A DNA stretch of 64,000 nt from Streptomyces sp. S.PNR 29 (GCF_030386795.1 NZ_JANUQM010000020.1:1-64000), one strand, 5' to 3'; counted from the stretch's first letter, positions 44,062 to 52,992 are shown. The notes: a model not told the origin generated them from the letters alone. Program-made: numbers and translations.

Positions 44062-44661
44062 TCACTCCAGATACGCCAGATCGGCCTCCGTGTCGATGTC
44101 GTACGGTCGCGCCACATCTCCGCACTCGACGAGCGTGATCGCCTCCGCGTGCTCCTTGAGATAGGCGCGTGCCCCCCGGTCCCCGGTCGCGGTCGCCGCG
44201 ATGCCCGCCCAGTGGGCCGAGCCGAAGAGGACGGGATGCCCGCGCACGCCCTCGTACGCCGCGGAGACGAGGGACGTCTCGTCCCGGTGGGCGGCGAGCA
44301 CCCGGGCCACCGCCTCCGGGCCGATGCCGGGCTGGTCCACGAGCGAGACCAGCGCGGCCCGCGCGCCCGTCCCGGCGAGCGAGCCGAGCCCGGCCCGCAG
44401 TGACGTCCCCATGCCCTGCTCCCACTCCGGGTTGTCCACCAGTACGCACCCGCCGAGCTCCGCCCGCTCCCGTACGGCATCGGCGCGCGCCCCCAGAACC
44501 ACGTGCACGCGCGCGCAGCCGCCCGCCCGGAGGGCCCCGACCGCGCGTTCGACGAGCGTCTGTCCCCGATGTTCGAGGAGTGCTTTCGGACACCCGCCCA
44601 GCCGCCGCCCGCCCCCGGCCGCCAGGAGCACCCCGATGACCTGCTCTTCGTACTCCGTCAT
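44062..44661 (-). CDS. MobA/MocA-like nucleotidyltransferase
   Basis: 199 aa from ATG 44661 (GCAGGAC upstream). NTP-transferase fold: VIGVLLAAGGGRRLGGCPKALLEHRGQTLVERAVGAL (G-rich nucleotide loop and Lys), ALVSLVDQPGIG (metal Asp), GVRGHPVLFGSAHW, and DIDTEADLAYLE. This is the molybdenum cofactor cytidylyl/guanylyltransferase pattern. Lying beside purine catabolism genes, it may mature the cofactor of a xanthine dehydrogenase encoded elsewhere (inference). Confidence 0.85.
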   Translation of the reverse strand: MTEYEEQVIGVLLAAGGGRRLGGCPKALLEHRGQTLVERAVGALRAGGCARVHVVLGARADAVRERAELGGCVLVDNPEWEQGMGTSLRAGLGSLAGTGARAALVSLVDQPGIGPEAVARVLAAHRDETSLVSAAYEGVRGHPVLFGSAHWAGIAATATGDRGARAYLKEHAEAITLVECGDVARPYDIDTEADLAYLE

Positions 44662-44848
44662 GCGTCCTGCATACCTGACGCTCCGGCGTCCGCCGGGATT
44701 CCTTGGGCTGAATTTCGGTCCGCGTGGTGGCGCGTCGCGCACGGGTGGCGTTTACTACCGGCGTCCCCGGAGCGCGCGACCCGCGCCACCGGGGCACTCG
44801 GCGCGACCACGACGTAGAGGCGCACAACGGCGTGCGAGGGGGAGAGCT

Positions 44849-45163
44849 GTGTTGCGGAGCTTGGGGCAGAGGCCAGTGACCGGCAGCGACGAGGATCCGA
44901 GGGTGGCGGAACTGCGGACCGCGGTGTCCCGGCTGCGCCGCGAACTCGCCGCGCATCCTGCGGAGTTTCCCGACCGTGCCATCGCCGAGGACGAACTCGC
45001 CGCCCTCGCCGCCATGGCCACCCACGGCGCACCCGAGATCCCGCGCCTGCGCCGCTCGCTGCTGCTGATCGCGGGCGCGATCGGGTCCGTCAGCGCCTTG
45101 TCGCGGGGGCTGTCGGAGGTCCGCGACGCGGTGGACCTGTTCGGGGAGCCGCCGCGCCGCTGA
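44849..45163 (+). CDS. DUF5955-family small protein
   Basis: 104 aa from GTG 44849 (GGGGGAG upstream). Coiled-coil-like helices (DPRVAELRTAVSRLRRELAAH, RAIAEDELAALAAMATHG) and a hydrophobic C-terminal stretch (IPRLRRSLLLIAGAIGSVSALSRGLSEV) define DUF5955. It resembles the C-terminal 90 residues of the protein at 28118-28519 but lacks its GNQA motif. Convergent with allR. Function unknown. Confidence 0.75.
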   Translation: MLRSLGQRPVTGSDEDPRVAELRTAVSRLRRELAAHPAEFPDRAIAEDELAALAAMATHGAPEIPRLRRSLLLIAGAIGSVSALSRGLSEVRDAVDLFGEPPRR

Positions 45164-45189
45164 GGATGTGCGGCAGGGCCCCGTGATGC

Positions 45190-45990
45190 TCAGGCCGCCG
45201 GTCCGCCCGAGCTCGTCAGTGTCTCCGAGAGTTCCGCCGCCACCTGCTGCAGCACCGGCACGATCTTCTCCGTCGCCGCCTCGGTGACCCGTCCCGCCGG
45301 GCCGGAGATCGAGATGGCCGCCGCGGTGGGGGAGTCGGGCACGGAGACCGCGAGGCAGCGGACGCCCATCTCCTGCTCGTTGTCGTCGATCGCGTACCCC
45401 TGCCGCCGCACCTCCTCCAGCGCGGCGAGGAAGCCGTCCGGCGTGGTGATCGTCTTCTCCGTCGCGGCGGGCATGCCGGTCCGGGCGAGCAGGGCCCGCA
45501 CCTCCTCCGGCGGGAAGCCCGCGAGCAGGGCCTTGCCGACGCCGGTGGAGTGCGGCAGGACGCGCCGACCGACCTCGGTGAACATGCGCATCGAGTGCTT
45601 GGACGGCACCTGCGCCACGTACACGATCTCGTCCCCGTCGAGCAGCGCCATGTTCGCCGTCTCGCCGGTCTCCTCGACCAGGCGGGCGAGATGGGGGCGT
45701 GCCCAGGTGCCCAGCAGCCGGGACGCGGACTCGCCGAGCCGGATCAGGCGCGGGCCGAGCGCATACCGGCGGTTGGCCTGCTGGCGGACGTACCCGCAGG
45801 CCACCAGGGTGCGCATCAGCCGGTGGATGGTGGGCAGCGGCAGCCCGCTGCTGGCGGACAGCTCGCTCAAGCCGACCTCGCCGCCCGCGTCCGCCATCCG
45901 TTCGAGCAGGTCGAAGGCGCGCTCCAGGGACTGGACGCCGCCGGTGGCGGGCCGGGCGGAGTCGGTGGTGCTGGCGCTGGACGTCGGCAC
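45190..45990 (-). CDS. allR: IclR-family repressor of allantoin catabolism
   Basis: 266 aa from GTG 45990 (AAAGGAA 7 nt upstream). N-terminal IclR winged helix: GGVQSLERAFDLLERMADAGGEVGLSELSASSGLPLPTIHRLMRTLVACGYV. The C-terminal effector domain follows, with typical RVLPHSTGVGKALLAGFP and GYAIDDNEQEMGVRCLAVSV. The order aceB, nucleotidyltransferase, DUF5955, allR, allB, allantoicase matches the allantoin locus described in Streptomyces coelicolor, where AllR represses these genes. Divergent from allB with an operator-like 15-mer between them. Confidence 0.9.
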   Translation of the reverse strand: MPTSSASTTDSARPATGGVQSLERAFDLLERMADAGGEVGLSELSASSGLPLPTIHRLMRTLVACGYVRQQANRRYALGPRLIRLGESASRLLGTWARPHLARLVEETGETANMALLDGDEIVYVAQVPSKHSMRMFTEVGRRVLPHSTGVGKALLAGFPPEEVRALLARTGMPAATEKTITTPDGFLAALEEVRRQGYAIDDNEQEMGVRCLAVSVPDSPTAAAISISGPAGRVTEAATEKIVPVLQQVAAELSETLTSSGGPAA

Positions 45991-46080
45991 GGCGCGTTCC
46001 TTTCGGGACTGGCGGAAGGGCAGAAGCCTACCCGGGGGTCGGTTGACTCCTCGCCCATGCATGGATACGTTCTGCTTACT

Positions 46081-46105
46081 GGAATTCCCATTCCGCTTCA
46101 TGGAA
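46081..46105. promoter_or_regulatory. AllR-type operator candidate (copy 3) in allR-allB region
   Basis: TTCCGCTTCATGGAA at 46091-46105 has the TTCC-N7-GGAA form of the other two sites. It is preceded by a perfect GGAATTCC palindrome (46081-46088), giving a two-part site between the divergent genes. The rest of the 249-nt intergenic region shows no other strong structure. Confidence 0.65.
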
Positions 46106-46239
46106 AGGTCCAGGGTAAGGCTGTCAGGTGCACCCTGGACAAGTGTGCCCTTGACTGGCCCGGGAGCAGGGGTGAAGACTCCTTCAACAGAGTGTTGAAG
46201 CCCGTTGCCCGGGCGGCACGGCGGCAGAGAGGGGCTCGG

Positions 46240-47580
46240 GTGTCCGACGCTGAACTGGTGCTGCGCTCGACGCGCGTCATCACCCCCGAGGGGACGCGTC
46301 CCGCGACGGTCACGGTCGCGCACGGCAGGATCACCGCCGTCCTCGCGTACGACGCCGACGTACCGGCCGGAGCCCGACTGGAGGACTTCGGCGACGACGT
46401 CCTGCTGCCCGGCCTGGTCGACACGCACGTGCACGTCAACGACCCCGGCCGCACCGAATGGGAGGGCTTCTGGACCGCCACCCGCGCGGCCGCGGCAGGC
46501 GGCATCACCACCCTCGTCGACATGCCGCTCAACTCCCTCCCGCCGACGACGACGGTCGACCACCTCCGTACCAAGCAGGAGGTCGCCGCCGCCAAGGCGC
46601 ACATCGACGTCGGCTTCTGGGGCGGCGCGCTGCCCGGCAACGTCAAGGACCTGCGCCCGCTGCACGACGCCGGCGTCTTCGGCTTCAAGGCGTTCCTGTC
46701 ACCGTCCGGCGTGGACGAGTTCCCGCACCTCGAACAGGACGGCCTGGCCCGCTCCCTCGCGGAGATCGCCGGCTTCGACGGCCTGCTGATCGTGCACGCC
46801 GAGGACCCGCTCCACCTCGACGCCGCCCCGCAGCAGGGCGGCCCCAAGTACGCCGACTTCCTCGCCAGCCGCCCGCGCCACGCCGAGGACTCCGCCATCG
46901 CGGGCCTCATCGCGCTGGCGAAGCGGCACCACGCGCGCGTGCACGTCCTGCACCTGTCCTCCTCCGACGCCCTGCCGTCGATCGCCGCCGCGAAGGCCGA
47001 GGGCGTCCGCATCACGGTCGAGACCTGCCCCCACTACCTGACCCTCACCGCCGAGGAGGTCCCGGACGGCGCCAGCGAGTTCAAGTGCTGCCCGCCCATC
47101 CGGGAGGCCGCCAACCAGGACCTCCTCTGGCAGGCGCTGGCCGACGGCACCATCGACTGCGTGGTCACCGACCACTCCCCGTCGACGGCCGACCTGAAGA
47201 CGGCGGACTTCGCGACGGCCTGGGGCGGCATCTCGGGCCTCCAGCTCAGCCTGGCGGCGGTGTGGACCGAGGCCCGCAGGCGGGGGCACGGCCTGGAGGA
47301 CGTGGTCCGCTGGATGTCGACGCGCACCGCCCAGCTGGTGGGACTCGACGCCCGCAAGGGCGCCATCGCGCCGGGCCGCGACGCCGACTTCGCCGTGCTC
47401 GCCCCCGACGAGACCTTCACCGTGGACCCGGCGGCCCTCCAGCACCGCAACCCCGTCACGGCGTACGCCGGCCGGACCCTGTACGGCGTCGTGAGGTCCA
47501 CCTGGCTGCGCGGCGAACGCATCGTCGCGGACGGAGAGTTCACCGAACCGAAGGGACGCCTGCTCACCCGGCCCAGCTGA
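46240..47580 (+). CDS. allB: Allantoinase
   Basis: 446 aa from GTG 46240 (AGAGGGG upstream). Binuclear-zinc amidohydrolase opening allantoin to allantoate. Motifs: DTHVHVNDPGRTEWEGF (metal His pair), GFKAFLSPSGVDEFP (carboxylated bridging Lys), LIVHAED, VHVLHLSSSDAL (metal His), VVTDHSPS (metal Asp). Length and motifs are complete. Followed after 47 nt by allantoicase, in one operon. Confidence 0.95.
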   Translation: MSDAELVLRSTRVITPEGTRPATVTVAHGRITAVLAYDADVPAGARLEDFGDDVLLPGLVDTHVHVNDPGRTEWEGFWTATRAAAAGGITTLVDMPLNSLPPTTTVDHLRTKQEVAAAKAHIDVGFWGGALPGNVKDLRPLHDAGVFGFKAFLSPSGVDEFPHLEQDGLARSLAEIAGFDGLLIVHAEDPLHLDAAPQQGGPKYADFLASRPRHAEDSAIAGLIALAKRHHARVHVLHLSSSDALPSIAAAKAEGVRITVETCPHYLTLTAEEVPDGASEFKCCPPIREAANQDLLWQALADGTIDCVVTDHSPSTADLKTADFATAWGGISGLQLSLAAVWTEARRRGHGLEDVVRWMSTRTAQLVGLDARKGAIAPGRDADFAVLAPDETFTVDPAALQHRNPVTAYAGRTLYGVVRSTWLRGERIVADGEFTEPKGRLLTRPS

Positions 47581-47627
47581 CTCACCCGCCCCCGCAGGCC
47601 GACTGCCGAAAGGAAGCCCTGATCACT

Positions 47628-48743
47628 GTGACGGCGACACCTCGATTCACCGGCGACGCGCATCCCTACGGTGGCGGTGACCCGTACGCGGACTACCGCA
47701 CCGCCGACTTCCCCTTCACCCACCACGCCGACCTCGCCGACCGCCGCCTCGGTGCGGGTGTCATCGCCGCCAACGACGAGTTCTTCGCCCAGCGCGAGAA
47801 CCTGCTGGTGCCCGAGCGGGCCGAGTTCGACCCCGAGCGCTTCGGGCACAAGGGCAAGATCATGGACGGTTGGGAGACGAGGCGGCGCAGGGGGTCCTCG
47901 GCCGACCACCCGTGGCCGGCGGCCGAGGACCACGACTGGGCGCTGGTCCGCCTCGGCGCGCCCGGAGTCATCCGCGGCATCGTCGTCGACACGGCCCACT
48001 TCCGCGGCAACTACCCGCAGGCGGTGTCGGTCGAGGGCACGTCGGTGCCGGGCACCCCGTCGCCCGAGGACCTCCTCGGTGACGACGTGAAGTGGACGAC
48101 GCTGGTCCCGCGCACGCCGGTGGGCGGCCACGCGGCCAACGGCTTCGAGGTGTCCGTCGAGCAGCGCTTCACGCACCTGCGGGTCAAGCAGCACCCGGAC
48201 GGCGGCATCGCGCGCCTGCGCGTGCACGGCGAGGTGGTCCCGGACCCGGCGTGGCTGGCGGTGCTGGGCACCTTCGACGTCGTCGCCCTGGAGAACGGCG
48301 GTCAGGTCGAGGACGCCTCGAACCTCTTCTACTCACCCGCCACGAACACCATCCAGCCGGGCCGCTCCCGCAAGATGGACGACGGCTGGGAGACCCGGCG
48401 CCGCCGCGACCAGGGCCACGACTGGATCCGCTACCGGCTCGTCGCCCGGTCCCGGATCCGCGCGATCGAGATCGACACCGCTTACCTGAAGGGCAACAGC
48501 GCCGGCTGGGCGTCGGTGTCGGTACGGGACGGTGAGGAGGGCGACTGGCAGGAGATCCTGCCCCGCACCCGCCTCCAGCCCGACACCAACCACCGCTTCG
48601 TCCTGCCGGCCCCGGCCGTCGGCACGCACGCGCGCGTGGACATATTCCCCGACGGCGGCATCTCCCGCCTGCGGCTGCACGGCTCCCTGACGGACGAGGG
48701 CATGTCGAGGCTGGCGGCGCGTCATCAGGAGCTGGGCGGCTGA
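47628..48743 (+). CDS. alc: Allantoicase
   Basis: 371 aa from GTG 47628 (AAAGGA 13 nt upstream; CTG 47619 would be closer). Hydrolyses allantoate to urea and ureidoglycolate. Two repeated jelly-roll halves are evident: KIMDGWETRRRRG...DWALVRLGAPGVIRGIVVDTAHFRGNYP, and KMDDGWETRRRRDQG...DWIRYRLVARSRIRAIEIDTAYLKGN. Both end in GGIxRLRxHG. This internal duplication is typical of allantoicases. No ureidoglycolate lyase is in the window. Confidence 0.95.
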   Translation: MTATPRFTGDAHPYGGGDPYADYRTADFPFTHHADLADRRLGAGVIAANDEFFAQRENLLVPERAEFDPERFGHKGKIMDGWETRRRRGSSADHPWPAAEDHDWALVRLGAPGVIRGIVVDTAHFRGNYPQAVSVEGTSVPGTPSPEDLLGDDVKWTTLVPRTPVGGHAANGFEVSVEQRFTHLRVKQHPDGGIARLRVHGEVVPDPAWLAVLGTFDVVALENGGQVEDASNLFYSPATNTIQPGRSRKMDDGWETRRRRDQGHDWIRYRLVARSRIRAIEIDTAYLKGNSAGWASVSVRDGEEGDWQEILPRTRLQPDTNHRFVLPAPAVGTHARVDIFPDGGISRLRLHGSLTDEGMSRLAARHQELGG

Positions 48744-48767
48744 GACCGGCGCCGGGGTTTCGACGCC

Positions 48768-48816
48768 GGTCACGGCGGCCTCAGCCCGTCCGGCGTTCGA
48801 GGACGAGGCCGTGACC
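48768..48816. terminator. Streptomyces-type repeat/terminator hairpin
   Basis: GGTCACGGC at 48768-48776 pairs with GCCGTGACC at 48808-48816. The inner part carries the CAGCCCGTCCGGCGTT and GAGGACGAGG words abundant in Streptomyces intergenic repeats. An alternative upstream hairpin (GACCGGCG 48744-48751 with CGCCGGTC 48764-48771) overlaps it. It separates convergent allantoicase and SDR genes. Confidence 0.75.
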
Positions 48817-48825
48817 GCCCAAGGC

Positions 48826-49569
48826 CTACGCCGCGTGTCCGCCGTCCACCGCGAACTCCGCGCCCGTCACATAGGCGGCCCCCGCCAGATGGGCGACCGT
48901 CGACGCCACCTCGTCCGCCGTCCCGAACCGCCCCAGCGCGGTCATCGCCGCCTGCCCCGCCGCGTACGGCCCGTCCGCCGGGTTCATGTCCGTGTCGATG
49001 GGACCCGGGTGCACGATGTTCGCCGTGATCCCACGCGGGCCCAGCTCCCGGGCCAGCGCCTTGGTCAGGCCGATCAGGGCCGACTTGCTCATCGCGTACA
49101 GCGTCCCGCCGGGACCCGGCACGCGCTGTGACATGCAGGTGCCGACGGTGATGATCCGGCCGCCGGAGGCCATGCGCGCGGCGGCCGCCTGGGAGGCCAG
49201 GAAGACACCGCGCACGTTCACGGCGAGGACCCGGTCGACATCGGTGAGGGAGAGGCTCTCCACCGGGCCGAGCAGCCCGACGCCCACGTTGTTGACCAGC
49301 ACGTCCAGCCCGCCCAGCGCCTGGGCCGTACGCTCCACGGCCCCGGCCGCCTCCGCCGCGTCCGCCGAGTCCGCGCGCAGGGCCACCGCCCGGCGCCCCA
49401 GCGCCTCGACGGCCCGCACGACGTCCTCGGCCGCCTCCTTGCCGCTCACATAGGTGACGGCCACGTCCGCTCCCTCCCGGGCCAGCCGCAGGGCCGTCGC
49501 CGCGCCGATGCCGCGGCTGCCGCCGGTGACCAGGGTGACCTTGCCATGAAGTGTTCCTTGAGAAGTCAT
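48826..49569 (-). CDS. Short-chain dehydrogenase/reductase
   Basis: 247 aa from ATG 49569. Classical SDR: TGGSRGIGAA (nucleotide loop), VNNVGVG, the Thr/Ser of ITVGTCMSQ, and catalytic YAMSK, ending DGGHAA. Closest pattern is the 3-oxoacyl-ACP reductase-like group (FabG-like). Substrate cannot be given. Single gene; the next gene upstream is divergent. Confidence 0.9.
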   Translation of the reverse strand: MTSQGTLHGKVTLVTGGSRGIGAATALRLAREGADVAVTYVSGKEAAEDVVRAVEALGRRAVALRADSADAAEAAGAVERTAQALGGLDVLVNNVGVGLLGPVESLSLTDVDRVLAVNVRGVFLASQAAAARMASGGRIITVGTCMSQRVPGPGGTLYAMSKSALIGLTKALARELGPRGITANIVHPGPIDTDMNPADGPYAAGQAAMTALGRFGTADEVASTVAHLAGAAYVTGAEFAVDGGHAA

Positions 49570-49758
49570 GAGCCCATCCCACCGGCCGCCGGCCGGACGC
49601 GCTGGCGGCGAACGGACGTCGACCTGGGCCGCGCTCCGCGCCTGCCGGAACTCATGCACCGGGAGGGGCCACCCGGCCGACCGATGAGTTGCGGGGGCAG
49701 GTGGGGTCTGAACTCATGACAGCGGACCCACCCGAGCACAGGAAGGCAGGCACCCGCC

Positions 49759-50394
49759 ATGGGCAAGCTCGTCCTCACCAGCTTCGTCACCCTCGACGGC
49801 GTCTACCAGGCACCCGGCGGCCCCGACGAGGACACCCGCGACGGCTTCGACCAGGGTGGCTGGAGCGTCCCGTACGGCGACGAGGACTTCGGCCGGTTCG
49901 TCAACGAGGTCTTCGACCGCGTGGCGGCGTTCCTCCTGGGCCGCCGCACGTACGAGATCTTCGCCTCGTACTGGCCGAAGATCACCGATCCCGCAGACCC
50001 CGTCGCCGGGAAGCTGAACGCCCTGCCGAAGTACGTCGCCTCCACCACCCTCAGCCGGCCGGAGTGGGAGGGCACGACCGTGATCGGCGGCGACCTCGCC
50101 AAGGAGGTCACCGAGCTCAAGGAGCGCACCGCCGGCGAACTCCAGATCCACGGCAGTGGCGCCCTCGCCCAGTCCCTGCTGGCGCTCGACCTGATCGACA
50201 CCGTCCACCTGCTGACCTTCCCGGTCGTGCTCGGCGCCGGCCGCCGCCTGTTCACCGAGGGCACCGTGCCGACCGCCTTCCGCCACACCGGCGGCCGGAT
50301 CACCGCGGCCGGCGTCTCCATCCAGTCGTACGACCTGGCGGGCCGGCCCGAGTACGGCTCCTACGCGCTGCCGGAAAGCGGCGCCCAGGGCTGA
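49759..50394 (+). CDS. Dihydrofolate reductase-like (RibD C-terminal) protein
   Basis: 211 aa. RibD_C/DHFR-like fold: MGKLVLTSFVTLDGVYQAPGGPDED, AFLLGRRTYEIFASYWP, KYVASTTLSRPEWEGTTVI, LQIHGSGALAQSLLALDLIDTVHLLTFPVVLGAGRRLF. One of many actinobacterial paralogues without a known reaction; probably an NADPH-dependent reductase. Confidence 0.85.
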   Translation: MGKLVLTSFVTLDGVYQAPGGPDEDTRDGFDQGGWSVPYGDEDFGRFVNEVFDRVAAFLLGRRTYEIFASYWPKITDPADPVAGKLNALPKYVASTTLSRPEWEGTTVIGGDLAKEVTELKERTAGELQIHGSGALAQSLLALDLIDTVHLLTFPVVLGAGRRLFTEGTVPTAFRHTGGRITAAGVSIQSYDLAGRPEYGSYALPESGAQG

Positions 50395-50516
50395 GTCCGG
50401 TGTGACCCAGGTCTCCTCTGTTCCTTCGGGTGGGGCGGCAACCGGGGCCTTCGTCGCGCGTCGTGAGGGGTGAAGGCGCACTTCGGCGCCGCGTTGCCGA
50501 CCTGGAGACGTACGAC

Positions 50517-50936
50517 GTGAAGACCACGAACCCCCGCCCCCGCCCCCTCACGCGCGGCCTGGTCGCCGGCGGACTGCTGGTGACCCTCGCCGTTCCGGCG
50601 CTGGCCGGCACGGCCCATGCCGCCGAGCGGAACGCCACGCCGGCTCCGGTACCGACGGCCGAGCCGACGACAGCGGACACCGAGCCGACGACAGCGGACA
50701 CCGAGCCGGCGGAAGCGGCCACTCCTGTTCCGACGACCCCGGGCCGGCCCACTCAGGCCCCCACTCCGGTTGCCTCCCAGGCTCCGACCACGGCCCCCGA
50801 CGGCTCCGCGGACCAGGACGAACTGGCGCACACGGGCTCCTCCACCACCACGGCCGTCATGGGAGCCGGGGCCGCCGTCCTCGTCGCCGCGGGCGGCGGC
50901 GCCCTGTACGCCGTGCGGCGCCGCCGGACCCGCTGA
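50517..50936 (+). CDS. Surface protein with LAxTG sortase signal
   Basis: 139 aa from GTG 50517. Signal peptide ends AGTAHA. The mature part is low-complexity Pro/Thr/Ala and includes a tandem duplication (EPTTADT-EPTTADT, a 21-bp DNA repeat near 50665-50710). C-terminal sorting signal ELAHTG, then hydrophobic VMGAGAAVLVAAGGGALYAV and RRRRTR. LAxTG is the motif used by Streptomyces class E sortases. No sortase gene is adjacent. Probably a wall-linked stalk or spacer. Confidence 0.8.
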   Translation: MKTTNPRPRPLTRGLVAGGLLVTLAVPALAGTAHAAERNATPAPVPTAEPTTADTEPTTADTEPAEAATPVPTTPGRPTQAPTPVASQAPTTAPDGSADQDELAHTGSSTTTAVMGAGAAVLVAAGGGALYAVRRRRTR

Positions 50937-50978
50937 GGTTCGAGCGGTCACGAGCACAAGGAACCGGTCAGGGAGCCC

Positions 50979-51659
50979 ATGGACCACACCGCCGTACGGC
51001 CCTTCAGCACAGGTCGCCTCACCGTGCGCGACCTGTGCGGTCGCCTGCTGCAGCGCAGCGAACGCCTGGCGCGGTCCGCCAGGGACGTGGAGGCGTACGC
51101 TCCCGCACGGGGCGCATCGGGACGGGGTACCCACGAGTTCCCCGGCCCGGTCCGTCCGGGAACCGGCGAGGCAGCGCCCACCCTCAGCGAGCTCTACCAC
51201 GCGCACCGGCTGAGGATGGTGCATCTGGCCGTGCTGCTCGTGGACGACCGGGCCACCGCCGAGGACGTCGTGCAGGAAGCGTTCACGGCGCTGTACCGGC
51301 GTCACGGGGAGCGGATCGACGAGATCGACAACGCGTTGGCCTATCTGCGTACCGCCGTCGTCAACGGCTCCCGTTCCGTCCTGCGCCGCCGCCGCACCGC
51401 GCGCGGCTACACACCGCCGTACGAGGCCGACGCGGCCTCGGCCGAGGAGCACGTCGTCCTCGCCGAGGAGCATCGCGAAGTGCTGGCGGCCCTGGCGAAG
51501 CTGACCCGTCGTCGCCGTGAGGTGCTGGTGCTGCGCTACTGGAGCAACCTGTCGGAGGCGCAGATCGCCGAGACGCTCGGCATCAGCCGTGGATCGGTGA
51601 AGTCCCTCGCCAGCCGTGCGCTCGACGCGCTGGAGAAGCTCCTGGAGGCCCCGGCATGA
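50979..51659 (+). CDS. SigE-family ECF RNA polymerase sigma factor
   Basis: 226 aa. Region 2: LSELYHAHRLRMVHLAVLLVDDRATAEDVVQEAFTALYRR. Region 4: VLAALAKLTRRRREVLVLRYWSNLSEAQIAETLGISRGSVKSLASRALDALEKLL. This is the SigE-like (ECF41/SigE) pattern common in Streptomyces. The first 65 residues form a long N-terminal extension. The next gene overlaps by 4 nt (ATGA) and is a membrane protein, a plausible anti-sigma partner. Confidence 0.88.
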   Translation: MDHTAVRPFSTGRLTVRDLCGRLLQRSERLARSARDVEAYAPARGASGRGTHEFPGPVRPGTGEAAPTLSELYHAHRLRMVHLAVLLVDDRATAEDVVQEAFTALYRRHGERIDEIDNALAYLRTAVVNGSRSVLRRRRTARGYTPPYEADAASAEEHVVLAEEHREVLAALAKLTRRRREVLVLRYWSNLSEAQIAETLGISRGSVKSLASRALDALEKLLEAPA

Positions 51660-52090
51660 ACCGCCACGTCCCCGCGGACCCCGAGCGCCACGTCGAGACG
51701 CGGCTACGACACGCCTTGGAAGCCCGTACACGCACCATCACCGCGGCCGACCTGCGACCGGCCGACCCTCCCCGGCCCCCGCCGCGCCGCTTCGTGCTGC
51801 CCCGCCTCACGCTGCCCCCGCGCCGTCTCGCACTGCCGCTGGCCGCGCTCGCCGCGACCGCGGCCACCGTGGTCGGAGCCCTGACGCTCGCCCCGGACAC
51901 CGACCCACCGCGCCCCCACCCGGCGACTTCGCCCCGCCCGGCCTCGCCGCGCCCCGCCTCGCCGTCACCGACCCCGTCGGCCCCGGACACCCGGGAGCCC
52001 ACGCCGTCCCCGCGGCCTTCGACGGACGGCAGACCGACCGAGGAGCCCTCCACCGCCCCGACGCCGACCACGCCGCCCACGTCAGGTTAA
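51656..52090 (+). CDS. Membrane protein coupled to the SigE-type sigma factor
   Basis: 144 aa; ATG 51656 overlaps the sigma stop. A short N-terminal cytoplasmic helix (VETRLRHALEARTRTITAADLRP), one membrane helix (LPLAALAATAATVVGALTLAP, about 60-80) and a Pro/Ser/Thr-rich outer tail. Size, topology and coupling fit a reduced anti-sigma factor, though no zinc-binding HxxxCxxC motif is visible. Confidence 0.7.
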   Translation: MNRHVPADPERHVETRLRHALEARTRTITAADLRPADPPRPPPRRFVLPRLTLPPRRLALPLAALAATAATVVGALTLAPDTDPPRPHPATSPRPASPRPASPSPTPSAPDTREPTPSPRPSTDGRPTEEPSTAPTPTTPPTSG

Positions 52091-52126
52091 CTCCCCGCAA
52101 CATCATCGGACTTGAAGGAAAAATCC

Positions 52127-52168
52127 GTGGCGTTGTCATTGACATGCCATCATCTACGCGCGTCATGA
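52127..52168 (+). CDS. Possible 13-codon leader peptide
   Basis: GTG at 52127 has the best ribosome site of the region (GAAGGAAAAATCC just before it) and encodes VALSLTCHHLRAS. Its TGA overlaps the ATG at 52165 of the RNase gene (ATGA), so translation of the RNase may depend on it. It could instead be the relic of a frameshifted start. Confidence 0.35.
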   Translation: MALSLTCHHLRAS

Positions 52169-52572
52169 TGAGGGCCATGAGATTCCCCCCACGCGCCACT
52201 CGGATCGGCGCCGCAGCCGCTCTCCTGTCCGCCCTCCTCATGGGCGGCACCGTCTCCGCGACCACGGCAGACGCCGCCGCCACCGCGGTCGGCACCATCT
52301 GCTACGGCGACCTGCCCTCCCAGGCCCACGACACGCTCGACCTGATCGAGCAGGGCGGTCCCTACCCGTACTCGCAGGACGGCAGCGTCTTCCAGAACCG
52401 GGAAGGCATCCTGCCCAGCCGGTCGTCCGGGTACTACCACGAGTACACGGTCATCACTCCTGGCTCCTCCACGCGCGGTGCACGGCGCATCGTCACCGGC
52501 GAGGAGTACCAGGAGGACTACTACACGGCCGACCACTACGCCTCCTTCGACCTGGTCGGCTACGGCTGCTGA
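52165..52572 (+). CDS. Secreted guanyl-specific ribonuclease (RNase Sa type)
   Basis: 135 aa from ATG 52165 (ATG 52144 also in frame). Signal peptide about 1-38 ending TADAAA. The mature domain closely follows RNase Sa: TICYGDLPSQAHDTLDLIEQGGPYPYSQDG, VFQNREGILPSRSSGYYHEYTVITPG (catalytic Glu in YHEYTV), RGARRIVTGEEYQEDYYTADHYASF (Arg and His), with the disulphide Cys near the first and last residues. No barstar-like inhibitor gene is nearby, so safety before export rests on secretion or disulphide-dependent folding. Confidence 0.92.
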   Translation: MMRAMRFPPRATRIGAAAALLSALLMGGTVSATTADAAATAVGTICYGDLPSQAHDTLDLIEQGGPYPYSQDGSVFQNREGILPSRSSGYYHEYTVITPGSSTRGARRIVTGEEYQEDYYTADHYASFDLVGYGC

Positions 52573-52611
52573 CGCCGCATCAGGTCCTGGAACGGTCACC
52601 GTGCCACGGGT

Positions 52612-52812
52612 TCAGCCGGACTTGCGGCTCTCGGCGGCGGCGAACAGCGCGAGGCCCAGCACGAGCAGCGTGACGCTCGCGTAGATCTCGTAGCCGTCGA
52701 GGAAGCCGAGCCGTTGCACGAGGCCCCAGTCCCAGTCCGTGAACTCGTGCACCAGCCCCGCCACGCCCTGCACCAGGGCCAGGAATCCGAGAATCTCCAA
52801 TAACTCCTTCAT
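52612..52812 (-). CDS. Small two-helix membrane protein
   Basis: 66 aa from ATG 52812. Two hydrophobic segments (LLEILGFLALVQGVAGLV and YASVTLLVLGLALFAAAE) joined by HEFTDWDWGLVQRLGFLDGYEI; short basic end. No family recognised, but codon use is normal for the genome. Convergent with the RNase gene. Confidence 0.7.
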   Translation of the reverse strand: MKELLEILGFLALVQGVAGLVHEFTDWDWGLVQRLGFLDGYEIYASVTLLVLGLALFAAAESRKSG

Positions 52813-52992
52813 GGGTAAGACCCTCGCCCCGCGGACCCCCCACGCACATCGGCCGCGGGGCGAGGCATGTCCGACGGAAGTTCCCGCCCACTCCCCACCG
52901 GCAGCGCCGAAAGTCTGCGGTCGTACGACTTTGGTGGGCGATCCCGTGCGCGTGGCGGTGGTGACGGCCGGCGCTGCGTAGATTCGTCCACT

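Noticed and set aside
50979..52572. RNase Sa as part of a toxin module with the sigma factor
   Set aside because: No inhibitor gene and a normal signal peptide; a secreted scavenging RNase is the simpler reading.
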